Part shown: one piece after another, positions 1 through 11,312 of the stretch | How the letters are laid out: each line of letters starts with the position of its first letter | How positions within the stretch are numbered: the stretch's first letter is position 1 | Assembly: GCA_030278955.1 (NCBI GenBank) | Contig: JAOANR010000002.1 | Coordinates: 19,206,057-19,270,056 of the forward strand | Direction: 5' to 3' | Source: Hygrophila difformis | Lineage: Eukaryota > Streptophyta > Magnoliopsida > Lamiales > Acanthaceae | DNA: 64,000 nucleotides | Program-made: the position numbers and the translations under genes | Notes under the pieces: model-generated | Seen by the model: the letters and a program-made list of their open reading frames with translations, nothing else | Database searches by the model: none | Told to the model about the DNA's origin: nothing

Positions 1-639
1 TGTCTCAAAAGCTCCGTACCGGATGGCACCATTGGAAATGAAGGAGTTAAAGGAACAACTCGAGGAACTGTTAGGAAAAGGTTACATACGACCGAGTACA
101 TCCCCTTGGGGAGCACCGGTTTTATTTGTCAAGAAGAAAGACGGAGGACTACGTCTTTGCATAGATTATCGAGGATTAAACAAAGTGACCATCAAGAATA
201 AATACCCCCTACCGAGAATAGAGGATCTGTTTGATCAACTGAAGGGAGCTTCAGTATTCTCGAAGATCGATTTGCGATCTGGGTATCATCAATTGAGGAT
301 CGCCGAGAAGGACATCCCGAAGACGGCATTTCGAACGCGATATGGCTATTACGAGTTCACAGTGTTATCCTTCAGGTTAACAAATGCTCCGGCCATGTTC
401 ATGAATCTCATGAACAACGTGTTCCGAGAATTGTTAGATCAGTGCGTCGTAGTGTTCATCGACAACATCCTGATCTACTCAAAGAGTGAGGAAGAGCATG
501 CAAAACACTTACATCAAGTGTTAGAAATCTTGCGAAGAAATCAGCTATACGGCAAGTTGTCGAAATGCGATTTCTGGTTGAGAGAAGTGGCATTTCTCGG
601 ACACATAGTATCCGCTGATGGAGTATCAGTGGATCCGGC
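1..639 (+). pseudogene. Reverse transcriptase fragment of a family-T gypsy element (element Z)
   Basis: The frame is open from the window edge to 639 and continues meaninglessly into the LTR that follows. It is nearly identical to the reverse transcriptase of element A (about 6111-6749) and covers the fingers and palm up to just after the catalytic box. The second catalytic Asp of the usual FIDD box is Asn (FIDN). A conserved Gly before LTNAP is Arg, and a His is Tyr. All three are C:G to T:A changes, as expected from decay of methylated cytosine. Connection, RNase H and integrase domains are missing because the LTR of A begins directly after GGATCCGGC. It is a dead remnant of the element that A inserted into or recombined with. 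Confidence 0.9.
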
Positions 640-1217
640 TGTAATACCCGAGAATTTTCCAACATAAAATAAAACAATAATTAAATAAATAAACAATAAA
701 TACAATAAATAAAATAAATAAATAAATCCAGCAAATAAATAAATAAATTAAGATAAGGAAATGAGAAATGAGATTTAACTTAAAAAGGAATTAAAGGAAT
801 TTAATTAAATAAAAAGAATTATTAAAGGTAAATAAATTGTACACCGAAATCCGACACTAATGAACTCGAGGATTCGAGTCCAAACATCCAATCAGACCCG
901 AGTAGAAATTTAGAGAGAAAGTATGAACCCGAAGATACCCCGGAAATCGGAATTCGGGAGCATAGAGGGATAGAAATCCGAAAGAGAGGAGGAAAAGCAC
1001 GACGGATCGCACGACCCGCCCGGACCGAAGTCCAGGCGAAGTCGGCGCGGTGGCCGCGCGGTCAATAGGCATTGGGCGCGCCACGACCGCGCCACGCGAC
1101 AGATTCGCCCGTTGCGTGAATCTCTCGCCCGAACGCGGATTTTTCGACTTTTGGTTGAACGTCTCTCGACCCAAGACCCTTGGGGTCAGATCTTGGACGC
1201 CCTAGGTCTTAGATATC

Positions 1218-1225
1218 TATAAATA
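1218..1225 (+). promoter_or_regulatory. TATA box of the element A 5' LTR
   Basis: TATAAATA lies in a GC-poor patch after a GC-rich block. The same motif is at matching positions in both LTRs of element C (45766 and 54347). Transcription would start about 30 bp downstream and run into the leader. The shortened 3' LTR of A has lost this site. Confidence 0.7.
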
Positions 1226-1364
1226 AGACCTCCTAGGAGCTCTGAATACTTTTACAAAACCATACAAATTTCTACACATTCGAAACCCTAAATCCGGAGT
1301 CGTCGGAGGCACGAAACCAAGGCGAACACTGTTGGACGAAAATTCTAAGATCTCCATAGTCGTG

Positions 1365-2883
1365 GTAAGTCTCGATCCAATCCTTGTTCTATATACGATT
1401 CGAAAACGAATCCTAATCTTCTTCTTTTCTCTTCTACACCTCGTATTGGATCTAGATCGTAGAACCCGACGAACGGAGAGGAAGAAACGGTGGACTGGAA
1501 GCCACGCCTTCGAAATAGACGATCCCGGACGTTCACAACTCTGTAAGTTAACTCTTACATGGTTTTGGGATGAATTAAAACATTCAAAACTAAAAGATTA
1601 ACAAGAAATCGAAAATCTGTCAATTTATACTTTCCACCGACGCAACAGATTTGATGAATTTTTCCGAACCTTAAAACGACTTCAAACGGAAACACTTAAA
1701 ACACGAAAAACGTTCCTAAGGCTTAGATCTATCTACTGTAAATTTTTGAGAATTTTTAGAGACGTTTTGATATGTGAAAACCCACCGAAACCGAACTGCT
1801 TGAATCTAGATCTTGAAATTCTTGACAGAACTTAGGAATGATCTTGATCATGTTTTTGACATAGGATCTAGACTGTTTTAGATCTTTGGCCAAACATGAA
1901 AGTCGTAGATAATGGTCTTAAGATGATCTCTGTAAAATTTCATCAAATTTGGAGTTGAATTGCTATGGTAGAATTCGAAATCTTTAAACTGTGATACATT
2001 AAATTCGGACAGAATTATTCTTCTACGAAAATTTGTGATTTTGACCTATTTAGGTATCTCGGATTGAAAAAGTTAAAACACGAAAGTTGTAGATCTTGAC
2101 GTTTCTGAGTCAGTAGTGAAATTTTGGAATTTTTGGAATTAAATCTGATTTTTGACGAATTTTAGAGTGAACTGTGGTTTATCGGAAACAAAATCTTGAA
2201 ATCTTGTTGAAACATGGAATTAACCTTTAGGGTTGAAATGAGTTGAGATATTATTTTTAAATGAATACCATTTAAGTCAGATTTTTAAAAATTAAATCCC
2301 CTTACAAACTTGATAAATTAAAATTAGGGGTGAGTGCTCTGCAGGGTGCCCCCTAACTGCTTCACTTCGTGCCTTAATGGACGATGGTGACCCCGCGCGC
2401 TAAACTTGAGATATGATATTGCCAAAACGGCGAAATATAGAGCCTACACTCTCGTGAATATCCATATGGGTTTCCCGAGGCTCCGGAGTGGTACTGGGTA
2501 TGGCTGATACGGTTGCGGCCGCCGGGCTACCGGCTAAACTTGTTGACATCGCGATGCTATCGTGAAACTTTGAAATACCAAATCGGGGATGTAATGGGGA
2601 TATTAAGTTAAATTAAATTAAATTAAATTATTTTTGTTGTCCAATTAAATTATTTAAATGCTTTATTTAAATTATGGCTATTATTCTAAGTCATGCGAAA
2701 TGTGTTGTTAAATAGAGCCCTGAAATAAATTATGCTATCGGTTAGATTAAATTAAATATTATGTTATTATCATGCTTTTATTAAATTATTAAAATTAATG
2801 GCTTTTAAACCCTACGATCATGCATGTGTTAACTTACTCAGCAAGTTTGCTGACCAAAACCGTTTTTATTCCTTTTCTTACAG
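1365..2883 (+). other. Candidate intron inside the LTR leader (element A)
   Basis: The donor is GTG|GTAAGT at 1365, about 140 bp after the TATA box. The acceptor is TTTTCTTACAG ending at 2883, with a pyrimidine-rich run before it and a CTGAC branch-like motif about 30 bp upstream. The 1,519-nt interval has a counterpart in element C (45914-47436) with the same donor, branch and acceptor words. Splicing would remove most of the LTR from a full-length transcript leader. It is inferred from splice motifs and conservation only. Confidence 0.45.
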
Positions 2884-3246
2884 AATATGTGGAATGAGCA
2901 TGTGTGAGCACGGTTCATGCATGGGATTTTGGGAAACATTATTTTGCTTTTAAATTCATACTTTAGACTATATTATGAACGGGCATGTTTAACCCATGTT
3001 TTGGCCATGTCGGCCCTACTTATATTTTCCGCTGCGATACTATACTAAAACTATTATTTCCGCTGCGCTATGTTAATATTATTTTCGAGTTATATTGTAT
3101 GGGCTATTTTGAATGATTTAAATGTTTTAAATACTGCAATACCTAGCCTTGCATCTCTTTAGTAAGCTCGGAGAAACCGTGTCTTACTAGGGGGATGTGG
3201 CGGTGACATCCCGACCTGGGAGACCAAAAACCGGGGTGTTACAAGT

Positions 3247-3259
3247 TGGTATCAGAGCC
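3247..3259 (+). other. Primer-binding site (tRNA initiator Met), element A
   Basis: TGGTATCAGAGCC begins three bases after the LTR end. It is complementary to the 3' end of plant initiator tRNA-Met (GGCTCTGATACCA), the usual minus-strand primer of this chromovirus group. Confidence 0.93.
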
Positions 3260-3459
3260 CGGCTATTTTTAAAACTACTATTTTTAAACCACTACTATTT
3301 TTAAACTATTATTCGTATCTTGACTATTATTTTAAATTTTAAGGTTTTATTTTCATGGAAAATTTTTATTTTAAAACCCATGGAAAAAAATATATATATT
3401 GCATTAAATTATTATTGGGGGGAAATATCATTTGCATTTGCATGTTGCATCTCTGCTAT

Positions 3460-3549
3460 GAACTTAGAATCTTGGCAAAACTTGAACTTAGAATCTTGGC
3501 AAATTGAACCTAGAATCTTGGCGAATTGAACTTAGAATCTTGGCGAATA
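3460..3549 (+). repeat. Leader minisatellite, 4 units (element A)
   Basis: About four copies of a 21-24 bp unit with core GAACTTAGAATCTTGGC lie between the primer site and the pre-gag ORF. Element C carries about seven units at the same place, so copy number varies within the family. The rest of 3260-3576 is A/T-rich leader with nothing else recognised. Confidence 0.85.
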
Positions 3550-3576
3550 TTAACTTAGATCTCTTGCTTGCGCTAG

Positions 3577-3912
3577 ATGGCTAGTCAAGACATGATGCAG
3601 TTGATGGTCAGGATGATGAGCGTTCATCTCGATTCCCACCAAACCTTAGAGCAAATGAAGTACCGTATGGCTCAATTGGAGGCCAATTTACATCACATGG
3701 GCAACTTGAGAGAGGCAGATCATCACCGCATAAACCAACTCGAACGCCAAGTTCAAACCCTCACTACACAAAACTTAATACTAAAGGAATAAATCGATGC
3801 CCACGGGCAAGACTTAAACACTATCTTTGACGAGCTACTGCCGCCGAGTTCGGAGGAGGAAGATCCGGAGGAAGATCCTGCTACCCCACCGGAGGACGTC
3901 ATGAGACACTAG
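3577..3912 (+). pseudogene. Small pre-gag coiled-coil ORF, broken (element A)
   Basis: The 111-codon frame matches the intact ORF of element C (48213-48548), but a TAC to TAA change at 3790-3792 cuts it to 71 residues. The reading frame continues afterwards to the same final stop. The predicted protein is rich in Met, Gln, His and Leu, looks helical with heptad-like spacing (MAQLEANL, INQLERQVQTL), and has an acidic tail. It lies between the primer site and gag, where this group does not normally carry an ORF. Function unknown. The interval 3913-4202 holds only A/T-rich leader. Confidence 0.6.
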
Positions 3913-4202
3913 AGATTCTATTGTTAGATACTATTTTGCTAGGAAAATATTTCTACTTTTGTACTAAAATCTCTTTTGAGGAAATAAAATGCCCGATTTA
4001 TTTATAAAAAAAAAAACGGACAGATCTGTCCGTACAGCCGTGAGAAAAAAAATTCGAAATAAAATAAAACCCCGAAGCATACGACGCTTCTTAGTTTGAA
4101 CAAAGCACCACGTGCTAAATTGCAACACACATATACATTTGTAGAAATTGCTTAGACTATATGCTAAATTCACCGGTCCTAATCTATCCCATTTGTTCCA
4201 GA

Positions 4203-5264
4203 ATGGCACCCAGAGGAAGAGGAAGAGGAAGAACTCAACCCGCTCCCCAAACCACCACTGAAACCCCTACTGAAACACCACCAAACGTCACTGAACCGAT
4301 TCAACCTGAGATGGAACAACCCCAAGGTGCGCAGTACGCCCCCGCACCGAACAATGTGGGCGATCGTCTTAGGACGATAGAGGAAGTGTTGATTGCGCTC
4401 GGAAACGCGCAAGTCAACCAGGGTCAAGCTGCGGCGGTACCTCCGCCCCAAGCTCGCCCTAACTACCTGGCGATGGTGAATCCTTACCAGCCGCCCCACT
4501 ACGCTGGTGAGGAGGATCCAGCTAAACTGGAGGAATGGATCCGGACTTTTGACAAGCTGCTGGGAGCGGTCAAATTTCCGGAAGGAGAGAGGGTGCATGT
4601 CGCTTCATACTACCTGGGAGGCCAAGCTGACGAGTGGTGGCAGGCGACGCAAGCCAAACTGACTGAAGATGACGAGCCCTACTCGTGGATGGAGATGGTG
4701 GAACTACTCAGGGATCGATTTTATCCCCTGAGTACTAAAGCTGCCATGTACGAAGAGTTCCTGTCGCTGAAGCAAGGAGGTCAAACGGTGCAGGAATACT
4801 ACACACGCTTCAAGGAGCTGGTGAGATTCGCACCAAGGCTAGTGCCTACTGATGCGGAAAAGGCACAGAAGTTCGAGATGGGACTGAACCTGTCTGTGCG
4901 CGAGGTGATCGCAGGGGTACACTACCCCGATTTGCAAGCTGTGTATGATCGCGCCGTGGCGGTAGCACGTGTGCAGCAGCTGAAAGGAAGGGTGAGTGGG
5001 AAGTCCAGCAGGGGTCCCCAAGACAAGAAAAGCCGAGACTCAAGAAACGAGAACAACACTGGAAGGAACGAACAACGCAGTGGTCGAATAGGCACCAACA
5101 AAACAACACTGGGAGGAGGTTCAACCAGGAAGATCCGGTACCGCCTTGCCCGAGATGTGGACGACCCCATCTGGCAAGGGGATGCCCGCAACAAGGCGCC
5201 TGTTACCGATGCGGTCGAATGGGTCACGTTCGACGGGATTGCCGGACTAGGCTCGAGAACATAA
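4203..5264 (+). pseudogene. gag: gag of element A (frameshifted)
   Basis: The start is chosen at the Met of [10 protein letters not shown], because the frame upstream is leader. The N-terminus is Arg/Gly- and Pro/Gln-rich. It is followed by a retrotransposon gag domain (about residues 90-240: [47 protein letters not shown]). Near 5087 the sequence lacks one base relative to element C, so the frame leaves the zinc-knuckle reading and ends at 5264. The two zinc knuckles are still encoded in the other frame (through about 5250). The product would be a capsid without nucleic-acid-binding motifs. Confidence 0.88.
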
Positions 5265-5890
5265 CGAGAAGGGACGATTTGGTCGCGGGGCACGAACAGC
5301 CTCAAAATCAAAACGGGCGAAACGGGAATAACCAAGGGTACAGACCCCCTCAAAATAGGCCGCAAAACCAGAACCAGAACCAACGACCTCCGCCCCCTCA
5401 GAATCAAAACCAGCAACAAAATCAGCAGCCGAATGCGAATCAGCAGGGCAATCAGGGACGCCCTATGGGGAGGCTGAACGTGGTGAACCAAGCGGACGTG
5501 TCTGCGCAAGGAGAAGTGATGGCAGGTACATTTTATGTGTTGAATACGCCCCTTAGAATTCTATTTGATTCTGGAGCTAGTTGCTCAATCATAGCATCAA
5601 GAATAGTGCATGAGTTAGATCTACCTAAGTGCGAGAGAATTAGCTTAGGAATTCAATTGCCTTCTGGAGAAGTAGTGTCTTGCTCTAAACGATATAACGG
5701 AATTCCTATAGTGATAAAGAACGTAGAATTCTTCGCGAACTTGGTAGAATTTAACTTAAGAGACTTTGACATCATACTGGGGATGGATTGGTTATCCCAG
5801 TATAAGGCGGTGATCGAATGCCAAAAGTAAAAGATCACCTTGTCAAAAAGTAGGGGAAAGAGAGTTATATTTTACTCTCAGCCCCCTTAG
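5219..5890 (+). pseudogene. Protease region of element A (two stops)
   Basis: This frame resumes the gag-pol reading after the frameshift. It starts in the second zinc knuckle (GHVRRDC), crosses a Gln/Asn-rich linker and reaches an aspartic protease with active-site box FDSGASCS and flap-side motif ILGMDWL. Compared with C, a CAA codon is TAA at 5828-5830 and an AAG codon is TAG at 5888-5890. The protease core itself looks complete but cannot be made as part of one polyprotein. Confidence 0.85.
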
Positions 5891-5929
5891 AAAAGTAACA
5901 GAATCGTTAGTGCACTCAAATTAAGTAAC

Positions 5930-8900
5930 TTGATGCGTAAGGGGCATGAACTATATGCGTGCTATGTGCACAACCTTGAGGCGGAAGAAAACAAGGTTGA
6001 TAGCATACCAGTGGTAAGAGAATACCCGGACGTGTTCCCTGAGGACGTTCCGGGCATGCCACCTGAGAGAGATCTTGAATTCACTATAGATCTCATTACG
6101 GGGACAGAGCCTGTCTCAAAAGCTCCGTACCGGATGGCACCACTGGAAATGAAGGAGTTAAAGGAACAACTCGAGGAACTGTTAGGAAAAGGTTACATAC
6201 GACCGAGTACGTCCCCTTGGGGAGCACCGGTTTTATTTGTCAAGAAGAAAGACGGAGGACTACATCTTTGCATAGATTATCGAGGATTAAACAAAGTGAC
6301 CATCAAGAATAAATACCCCCTACCGAGAATAGAGGATCTGTTTGATCAACTGAAGGGAGCTTCAGTATTCTCGAAGATCGATTTGCGATCTGGGTATCAT
6401 CAATTGAGGATCGCCGAGAAGGACATCCCGAAGACGGCATTTCGAACGCGATATGGCCATTACGAGTTCACAGTGTTATCCTTCGGGTTAACAAATGCTC
6501 CGGCCATGTTCATGAATCTCATGAACAACGTGTTCCGAGAATTGTTAGATCAGTGCGTCGTAGTGTTCATCGACGACATCCTGATCTACTCAAAGAGCGA
6601 GGAAGAGCATGCAAAACACTTACATCAAGTGTTAGAAATCTTGCGAAGAAATCAGCTATACGACAAGTTGTCGAAATGCGATTTCTGGTTGAGAGAAGTG
6701 GCATTTCTCGGACACATAGTATCCGCTGATGGAGTATCAGTGGATCCGGCAAAGGTTTCTGCCGTGACGGAGTGGGCAACTCCAAAGAGTCCTACGGAAA
6801 TAAGGAGTTTCCTTGGATTAGCCGGGTACTATAGACGATTTGTGAAGGACTTTTCAAGGATTGCACGTCCTTTGACCCAGCTACTGAAGAAAGGAGCAAA
6901 ATACGAGTGGACAGAGGCGTGTGAGACTGCGTTTCAAGAGCTGAAGAAACGACTCACAACCACACCCGTATTAACACTACCATCAGAGAATGGTGACTTC
7001 GAAGTTTACAGCGATGCTTCGAAGGAAGGTTTAGGTTGTGTCTTGATGCAAGACTCGAGAGTCGTAGCCTATGCATCACGCCAACTAATACCCCACGAGG
7101 AGAATTATCCGACCCACGACCTGGAGTTGGCAGCGGTCGTTTTCGCTCTAAAGATATGGAGACATTATCTTTATGGGCGGAAGTGTCGAATGTTCACCGA
7201 CCACAAGAGCTTGAAATATATATTCACTCAGAAGGAGTTGAATTTGAGACAGCGAAGGTGGTTGGAACTTATTAAAGACTACGATTTAGAGATAGCATAC
7301 CACGAGGGGAAGGCAAATGTGGTAGCCGATGCCCTAAGTCGGAAAACCCAACACGTGACAAACTCGTTGGTAATTCCGCCGGCATTGTACATGGAGTTGG
7401 CAAGATTGGAGTTAGAACTTGTGCATCCTGGCACAGTGAGAGAAACGGTCAATGCCATGATCGTAGAAACTCCAATATTGGACGAGATTCGACTCGCTCA
7501 ACCGGGCGACCCGAAACTCGAGAAGATAAAAGGATATATTGCCGAAGGAAAGGCAATAGGATTTGCTGTCCACGAGGATGGAAGCATCCGTTTTAAAGGG
7601 AGATGGTGTGTGCCCCTTAAATGTGCCGAGTTGAAGCAAAGGTTGATGGAGGAAGGGCACAACACGCCATATTCCGTACATCCCGGAGGTGACAAGCTAT
7701 ACAAAGATCTGAAGAAGATCTATTGGTGGCCGGGAATGAAGAAGGAAGTGGCGAACTTCGTGGCGAGATGTCTCACCTGCCAAAAGGTTAAGGCAGTGCG
7801 ACATAAACCCTTAGGATTGATGCAACCACTAGAGATTCCAAGTTGGAAGTGGGATAGCATCTCAATGGACTTTGTTTCGGGATTACCCCGATCACCTAAA
7901 GGCATGAACAAGATTTGGGTGATTGTGGATAGGCTAACGAAGACAGCCATATTTATCCCAATGAAAGACACGTGGACTATGGACCAATTGGCCCGAGCCT
8001 ACATTGATAATGTGGTACGACGACATGGAGTACCACATGATATCATTTCCGATAGAGACAGTAGATTTGTCTCTCATTTCTGGACGGAGTTACAAAAAGC
8101 TCTCGGTACTCAAATCAAAATGAGCACCGCATTCCACCCGATGACGGATGGACAAACCGAGAGGACAATCCAAACACTAGAAGACATGCTGAGAGCATGT
8201 GTGTTGGAATTCAAAGGGAATTGGGAATCTCATTTACCCTTAATTGAGTTTTCCTATAATAATAGCTACCATGATAGCATCGGCATGGCACCTTTCGAGG
8301 CGTTTTATGGACGAAAGTGCCGAAGCCCGTTGAGATGGGAAGAAAATGATAAGTCCGTGGTAGTGGGACCACAACTTATCGAGGACATGGCTCAACAAAT
8401 CAAAGTGATTCAAGGGAAGATGAAAATCGCACAATACCGTCAAAAGAGTTATGCCGACGTGAGACGACGAGGCCTAGAATTTCAAGTGGAAGATAGAGTC
8501 ATGCTAAAGATATCACCCATGAAGGGGGTGATGCGCTTTGGCAAACGAGGGAAGTTAAGTCCTCGATACATAGGACCTTACGAAATTCTAGAACGAGTCG
8601 GGACTCTAGCCTACCGATTGGCTTTACCGCCACACTTAGATAGAGTTCATAATGTCTTCCATGTCTCGCAACTAAAGAAGTATGTGCCGGACCCGACACA
8701 TGTACTTCAACCAGAGATAATTGAGCTCGATGAAGATTTGACTTACGAAGAAGTCCCAGTGCGTATTCTCGATACTAAGGAACGAGTAACGAGGAACAAA
8801 ACCGTAAGAATGATCAAGGTTCTTTGGTCAAACCACGAAAGTGAGACGAAAACTTGGGAAGTAGAATCCGACATGAGAGAACGCTACCCGACATTATTCC

Positions 8901-8932
8901 AAACCGATACCGACACAGTTATGGGGACATAA
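5930..8932 (+). pseudogene. pol: RT-RNase H-integrase-chromodomain polyprotein of element A
   Basis: An open stretch of 1,000 codons covers most of pol. Reverse transcriptase (about residues 70-260) has the FIDD catalytic box. RNase H (about 350-470) begins at [10 protein letters not shown]. Integrase has an HHCC zinc finger (HPGGDK to CLTCQ) and catalytic residues in SMDFVSG, SDRDSRF and GQTERT. The C-terminus carries a chromodomain-like segment (EEVPVRILD to WEVES, ending RYPTLF). The first residue shown is only the first Met after the upstream stops, so translation as an independent protein is unlikely. The individual enzymatic motifs look intact. Confidence 0.9.
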
Positions 8933-9160
8933 CTGCAATCTTAAGGGGGAGAGGATGTCATACCACCTATTTTTCGTGCATTTTTGTAAACTTTTGAACT
9001 ACGTTATGGCTTGATCCCTTCACAGGGTACGTAGGCAGCTTAGAAGTCTTAATTCTAAGTTCAGTCACAAAATAACAAAACAAACAAAATAAAAGACCTT
9101 AGCACGAGAAAGGCCGTAACACAACTTCGAGGACGAAGTTGATTCTTAAGGAGGGTAGAC
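8933..9160 (+). other. 3' untranslated segment with two polypurine tracts (element A)
   Basis: The tract used for the present 3' LTR is AAGGAGGGTAGA at 9148-9159, directly before TGTAATACCC. A second tract, AAGGGGGAGAGGATG, lies at 8943-8957 just after the stop codon and is followed by GTCATACC, which looks like the beginning of a different LTR. The 200 bp between them contain GGTACGTAGGCAGC, a word often seen in plant LTRs. Element C has the same double arrangement. Confidence 0.7.
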
Positions 9161-11112
9161 TGTAATACCCGAGAATTTTCCAACATAAAATAAAACAATA
9201 ATTAAATAAATAAACAATAAATACAATGAATAAAATAAATAAATAAATCCAGCAAATAAATAAATAAATAAATAAAGATAAGGAAATGAGAAATGAGATT
9301 TAACTTAAAAAGGAATTAAAGGAATTTAATTAAATAAAAAGAATTATTAAAGGTAAATAAATTGTACACCGAAATCCGACACGAATGCACTCGAGGATTC
9401 GAGTCCAAACATCCAATCAGACCCGAGTAAAAATTTAGAGAGAAAGTATGAACCCGAAGATACCCCGGAAATCGGAATTCGTGAGCATAGAGGGATAGAA
9501 ATCCGAAAGAGAGGAGGAAAAGCACGACGGATCGCACGACCCGCCCGGACCGAAGTCCAGGCGAAGTCGGCGCGGTGGCCGCGCGGTCAATAGGCATTGG
9601 GCGCGCCATGACCGCGCGACGCGACAGATTCGCCCGTTGCGTGAATCTCTCGCCCGAAACCGAACTGCTTGAATCTAGATTTTGAAATTCTTGACAGAAC
9701 TTAGGAATGATCTTGTTCACGTTTTTGACATAGGATCTAGACTGTTTTAGATCTTTGGACGAACATGAAAGTCGTAGATAATTGTCTTAAGATGATCTCA
9801 GTAAAATTTCATCAAATTTGGAGTTGAATTGCTATGGTAGAATTCGAAATCTTTGAACTGTGATACATTAAATTCGGAAAGAATTATTCTTCTACGAAAA
9901 TTGGCGATTTTGACATGTTTAGATATCTCGGATTGAAAAAGTTAAAACACGAAAGTTGTAGATCTCGACGTTTCTGAGTCAGTCGTGAAATTTTGGAATT
10001 TTTAGAATTAAATCTGATCTTAGACGAATTTTAGAGTAAACTGTGGTTTACCGGAAACAAAATCTTGAAATCTTGTTGAAACATGGAATTATCCTTTAGG
10101 GTTGAAATGAGTTGAGATATTATTTTTGAATGAATACAATTAAAGTCAGATTTTTAAAAGTTAAATCCCCTTACAAACTTGATAAATTAAAATTAGGGGT
10201 TAGTGCTCTGCAGGGTGCCCCCTAACTGCTTCACTTCGTGCCTTAATGGACGATGGTGACCCCGCGCGCTAAACTTGAGATATGATATTGCCAAAACGGC
10301 AAAATACAGAGCCTACACTCTCGTGAATATCCACATGGGTTTCCCGAGGCTCCGGAGTGGTACTGGGTATGGCTGATACGGTTGCGGCCGCCGGGCTACC
10401 GGCTAAACTTGTTGACATCGCGATGCTATCGTGAAACTTTGAAATACCAAATCGGGGATGTAATGGGGATATTAAGTTAAATTAAATTAAATTAAATTAT
10501 GTTTGTTGTCCAATTAAATTATTTAAATGCTTTATTTAAATTATGGCTATTATTCTAAGTCATGCGAAATGTGTTATTAAATAGAGCCCTGAAATAAATT
10601 ATGCTATCGGTTAGATTAAATTAAATATTATGTTATTATTATGCTTTTATTAAATTATTAAAATTAATGGCTTTTAAACCCTACGATCATGCATGTGTTA
10701 ACTTACTCAGCAAGTTTGCTGACCAAAACCGTTTTTATTCATTTTCTTACAGAATATGTGGAATGAGCATGTGTGAGCACGGTTCATGCATGGGATTTTG
10801 GGAAACATTATTTTGCTTTTAAATTCATACTTTAGACTATATTATGAACGGGCCTGTTTAACCCGTGTTTTGGCCATGTCGGCCCTACTTATATTTTCCG
10901 CTGCGATACTATACTAAAACTATTATTTCCGCTGCGCTATGTTAATATTATTTTCGAGTTATATTGTATGGGCTATTTTGAATGATTTAAATGTTTTAAA
11001 TACTGCAATACCTAGCCTTGCATCTCTTTAGTAAGCTCGGAGAAACCGTGTCTTACTAGGGAGATGTGGCGGTGACATCCCGACCTGGGTGACCAAAAAC
11101 CGGGGTGTTACA
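9161..11112 (+). repeat. 3' LTR next to element A, internally deleted (1,952 bp)
   Basis: It starts TGTAATACCC after the polypurine tract and ends GGTGTTACA. Relative to the 5' LTR it lacks about 656 bp (the equivalent of 1129-1784). The deletion joins two CCGAA words and removes the TATA box and the splice donor. The remaining acceptor-like sequence is still present. It may derive from the older element Z rather than from A. Confidence 0.93.
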
Positions 11113-11312
11113 ATAATTAAATCAGATGTACTTCATACTCACGGATATTGATGAGGTGGACGTGAGCAACTTGAGCAATGGAGGTGGACTTGAGCAAGGC
11201 CTTCAACCTCAAGATTTAATTGGGATGATAACAAATACTGAAAAGGGTAAGCGACATCTCATCTTGGAGCCCTTTGTATTGGAGGCCTCTCATATTCCAG
11301 ACCGGTGAGCCT
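11113..11312. other. Unassigned flank between elements A and B, with a 60-codon ORF
   Basis: The sequence resembles none of the elements here. An ORF at 11126-11308 (+) begins MYFILTDIDE and ends just before the B insertion; I do not recognise it. The last five bases, AGCCT (11308-11312), are the left target-site duplication of B, so the sequence continues at 63701 after B is removed. It could be host DNA or part of another repeat. Confidence 0.4.

Larger units (their letters stand above)
640..3243 (+). repeat. 5' LTR of element A (2,604 bp)
   Basis: It begins TGTAATACCC and ends GGTGTTACA, giving a short terminal inverted repeat TGTAA/TTACA. It is followed by AGT and the primer-binding site. 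It aligns along its whole length with the LTRs of element C. The content is an A/T-rich start, a GC-rich block near 1010-1090, a TATA box, an intron-like segment and a T-rich tail. No protein-coding gene is seen inside. Confidence 0.95.
640..11112 (+). mobile_element. Element A: Ty3/gypsy chromovirus (Tekay/Del-like), degenerate
   Basis: The order is 5' LTR (640-3243), tRNA-iMet primer site, small pre-gag ORF, gag, protease, reverse transcriptase, RNase H, integrase, chromodomain, polypurine tract, 3' LTR (9161-11112). The ends are TGTAATACCC and GGTGTTACA. The 5 bp on the left (CCGGC) and right (ATAAT) do not match, so this is not a simple insertion. The 3' LTR is 652 bp shorter than the 5' LTR and differs from it by a few percent by eye, more than the LTR pairs of B, C or D. 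Coding capacity is lost through one frameshift and three stop codons. Assignment to Tekay/Del rests on the iMet primer and the C-terminal chromodomain. Confidence 0.9.

Noticed and set aside
4161..4202. gag of A (and C at 48774) starting at the first Met of the open frame
   Set aside because: The first 14 residues are encoded by leader sequence; the Met before the Arg/Gly-rich [10 protein letters not shown] matches the usual gag start.
11110..11123. ACAATAATTAAAT after the A 3' LTR as a piece of the LTR start
   Set aside because: Only 13 A/T-rich bases match 671-683 and the similarity stops at once; chance is sufficient.
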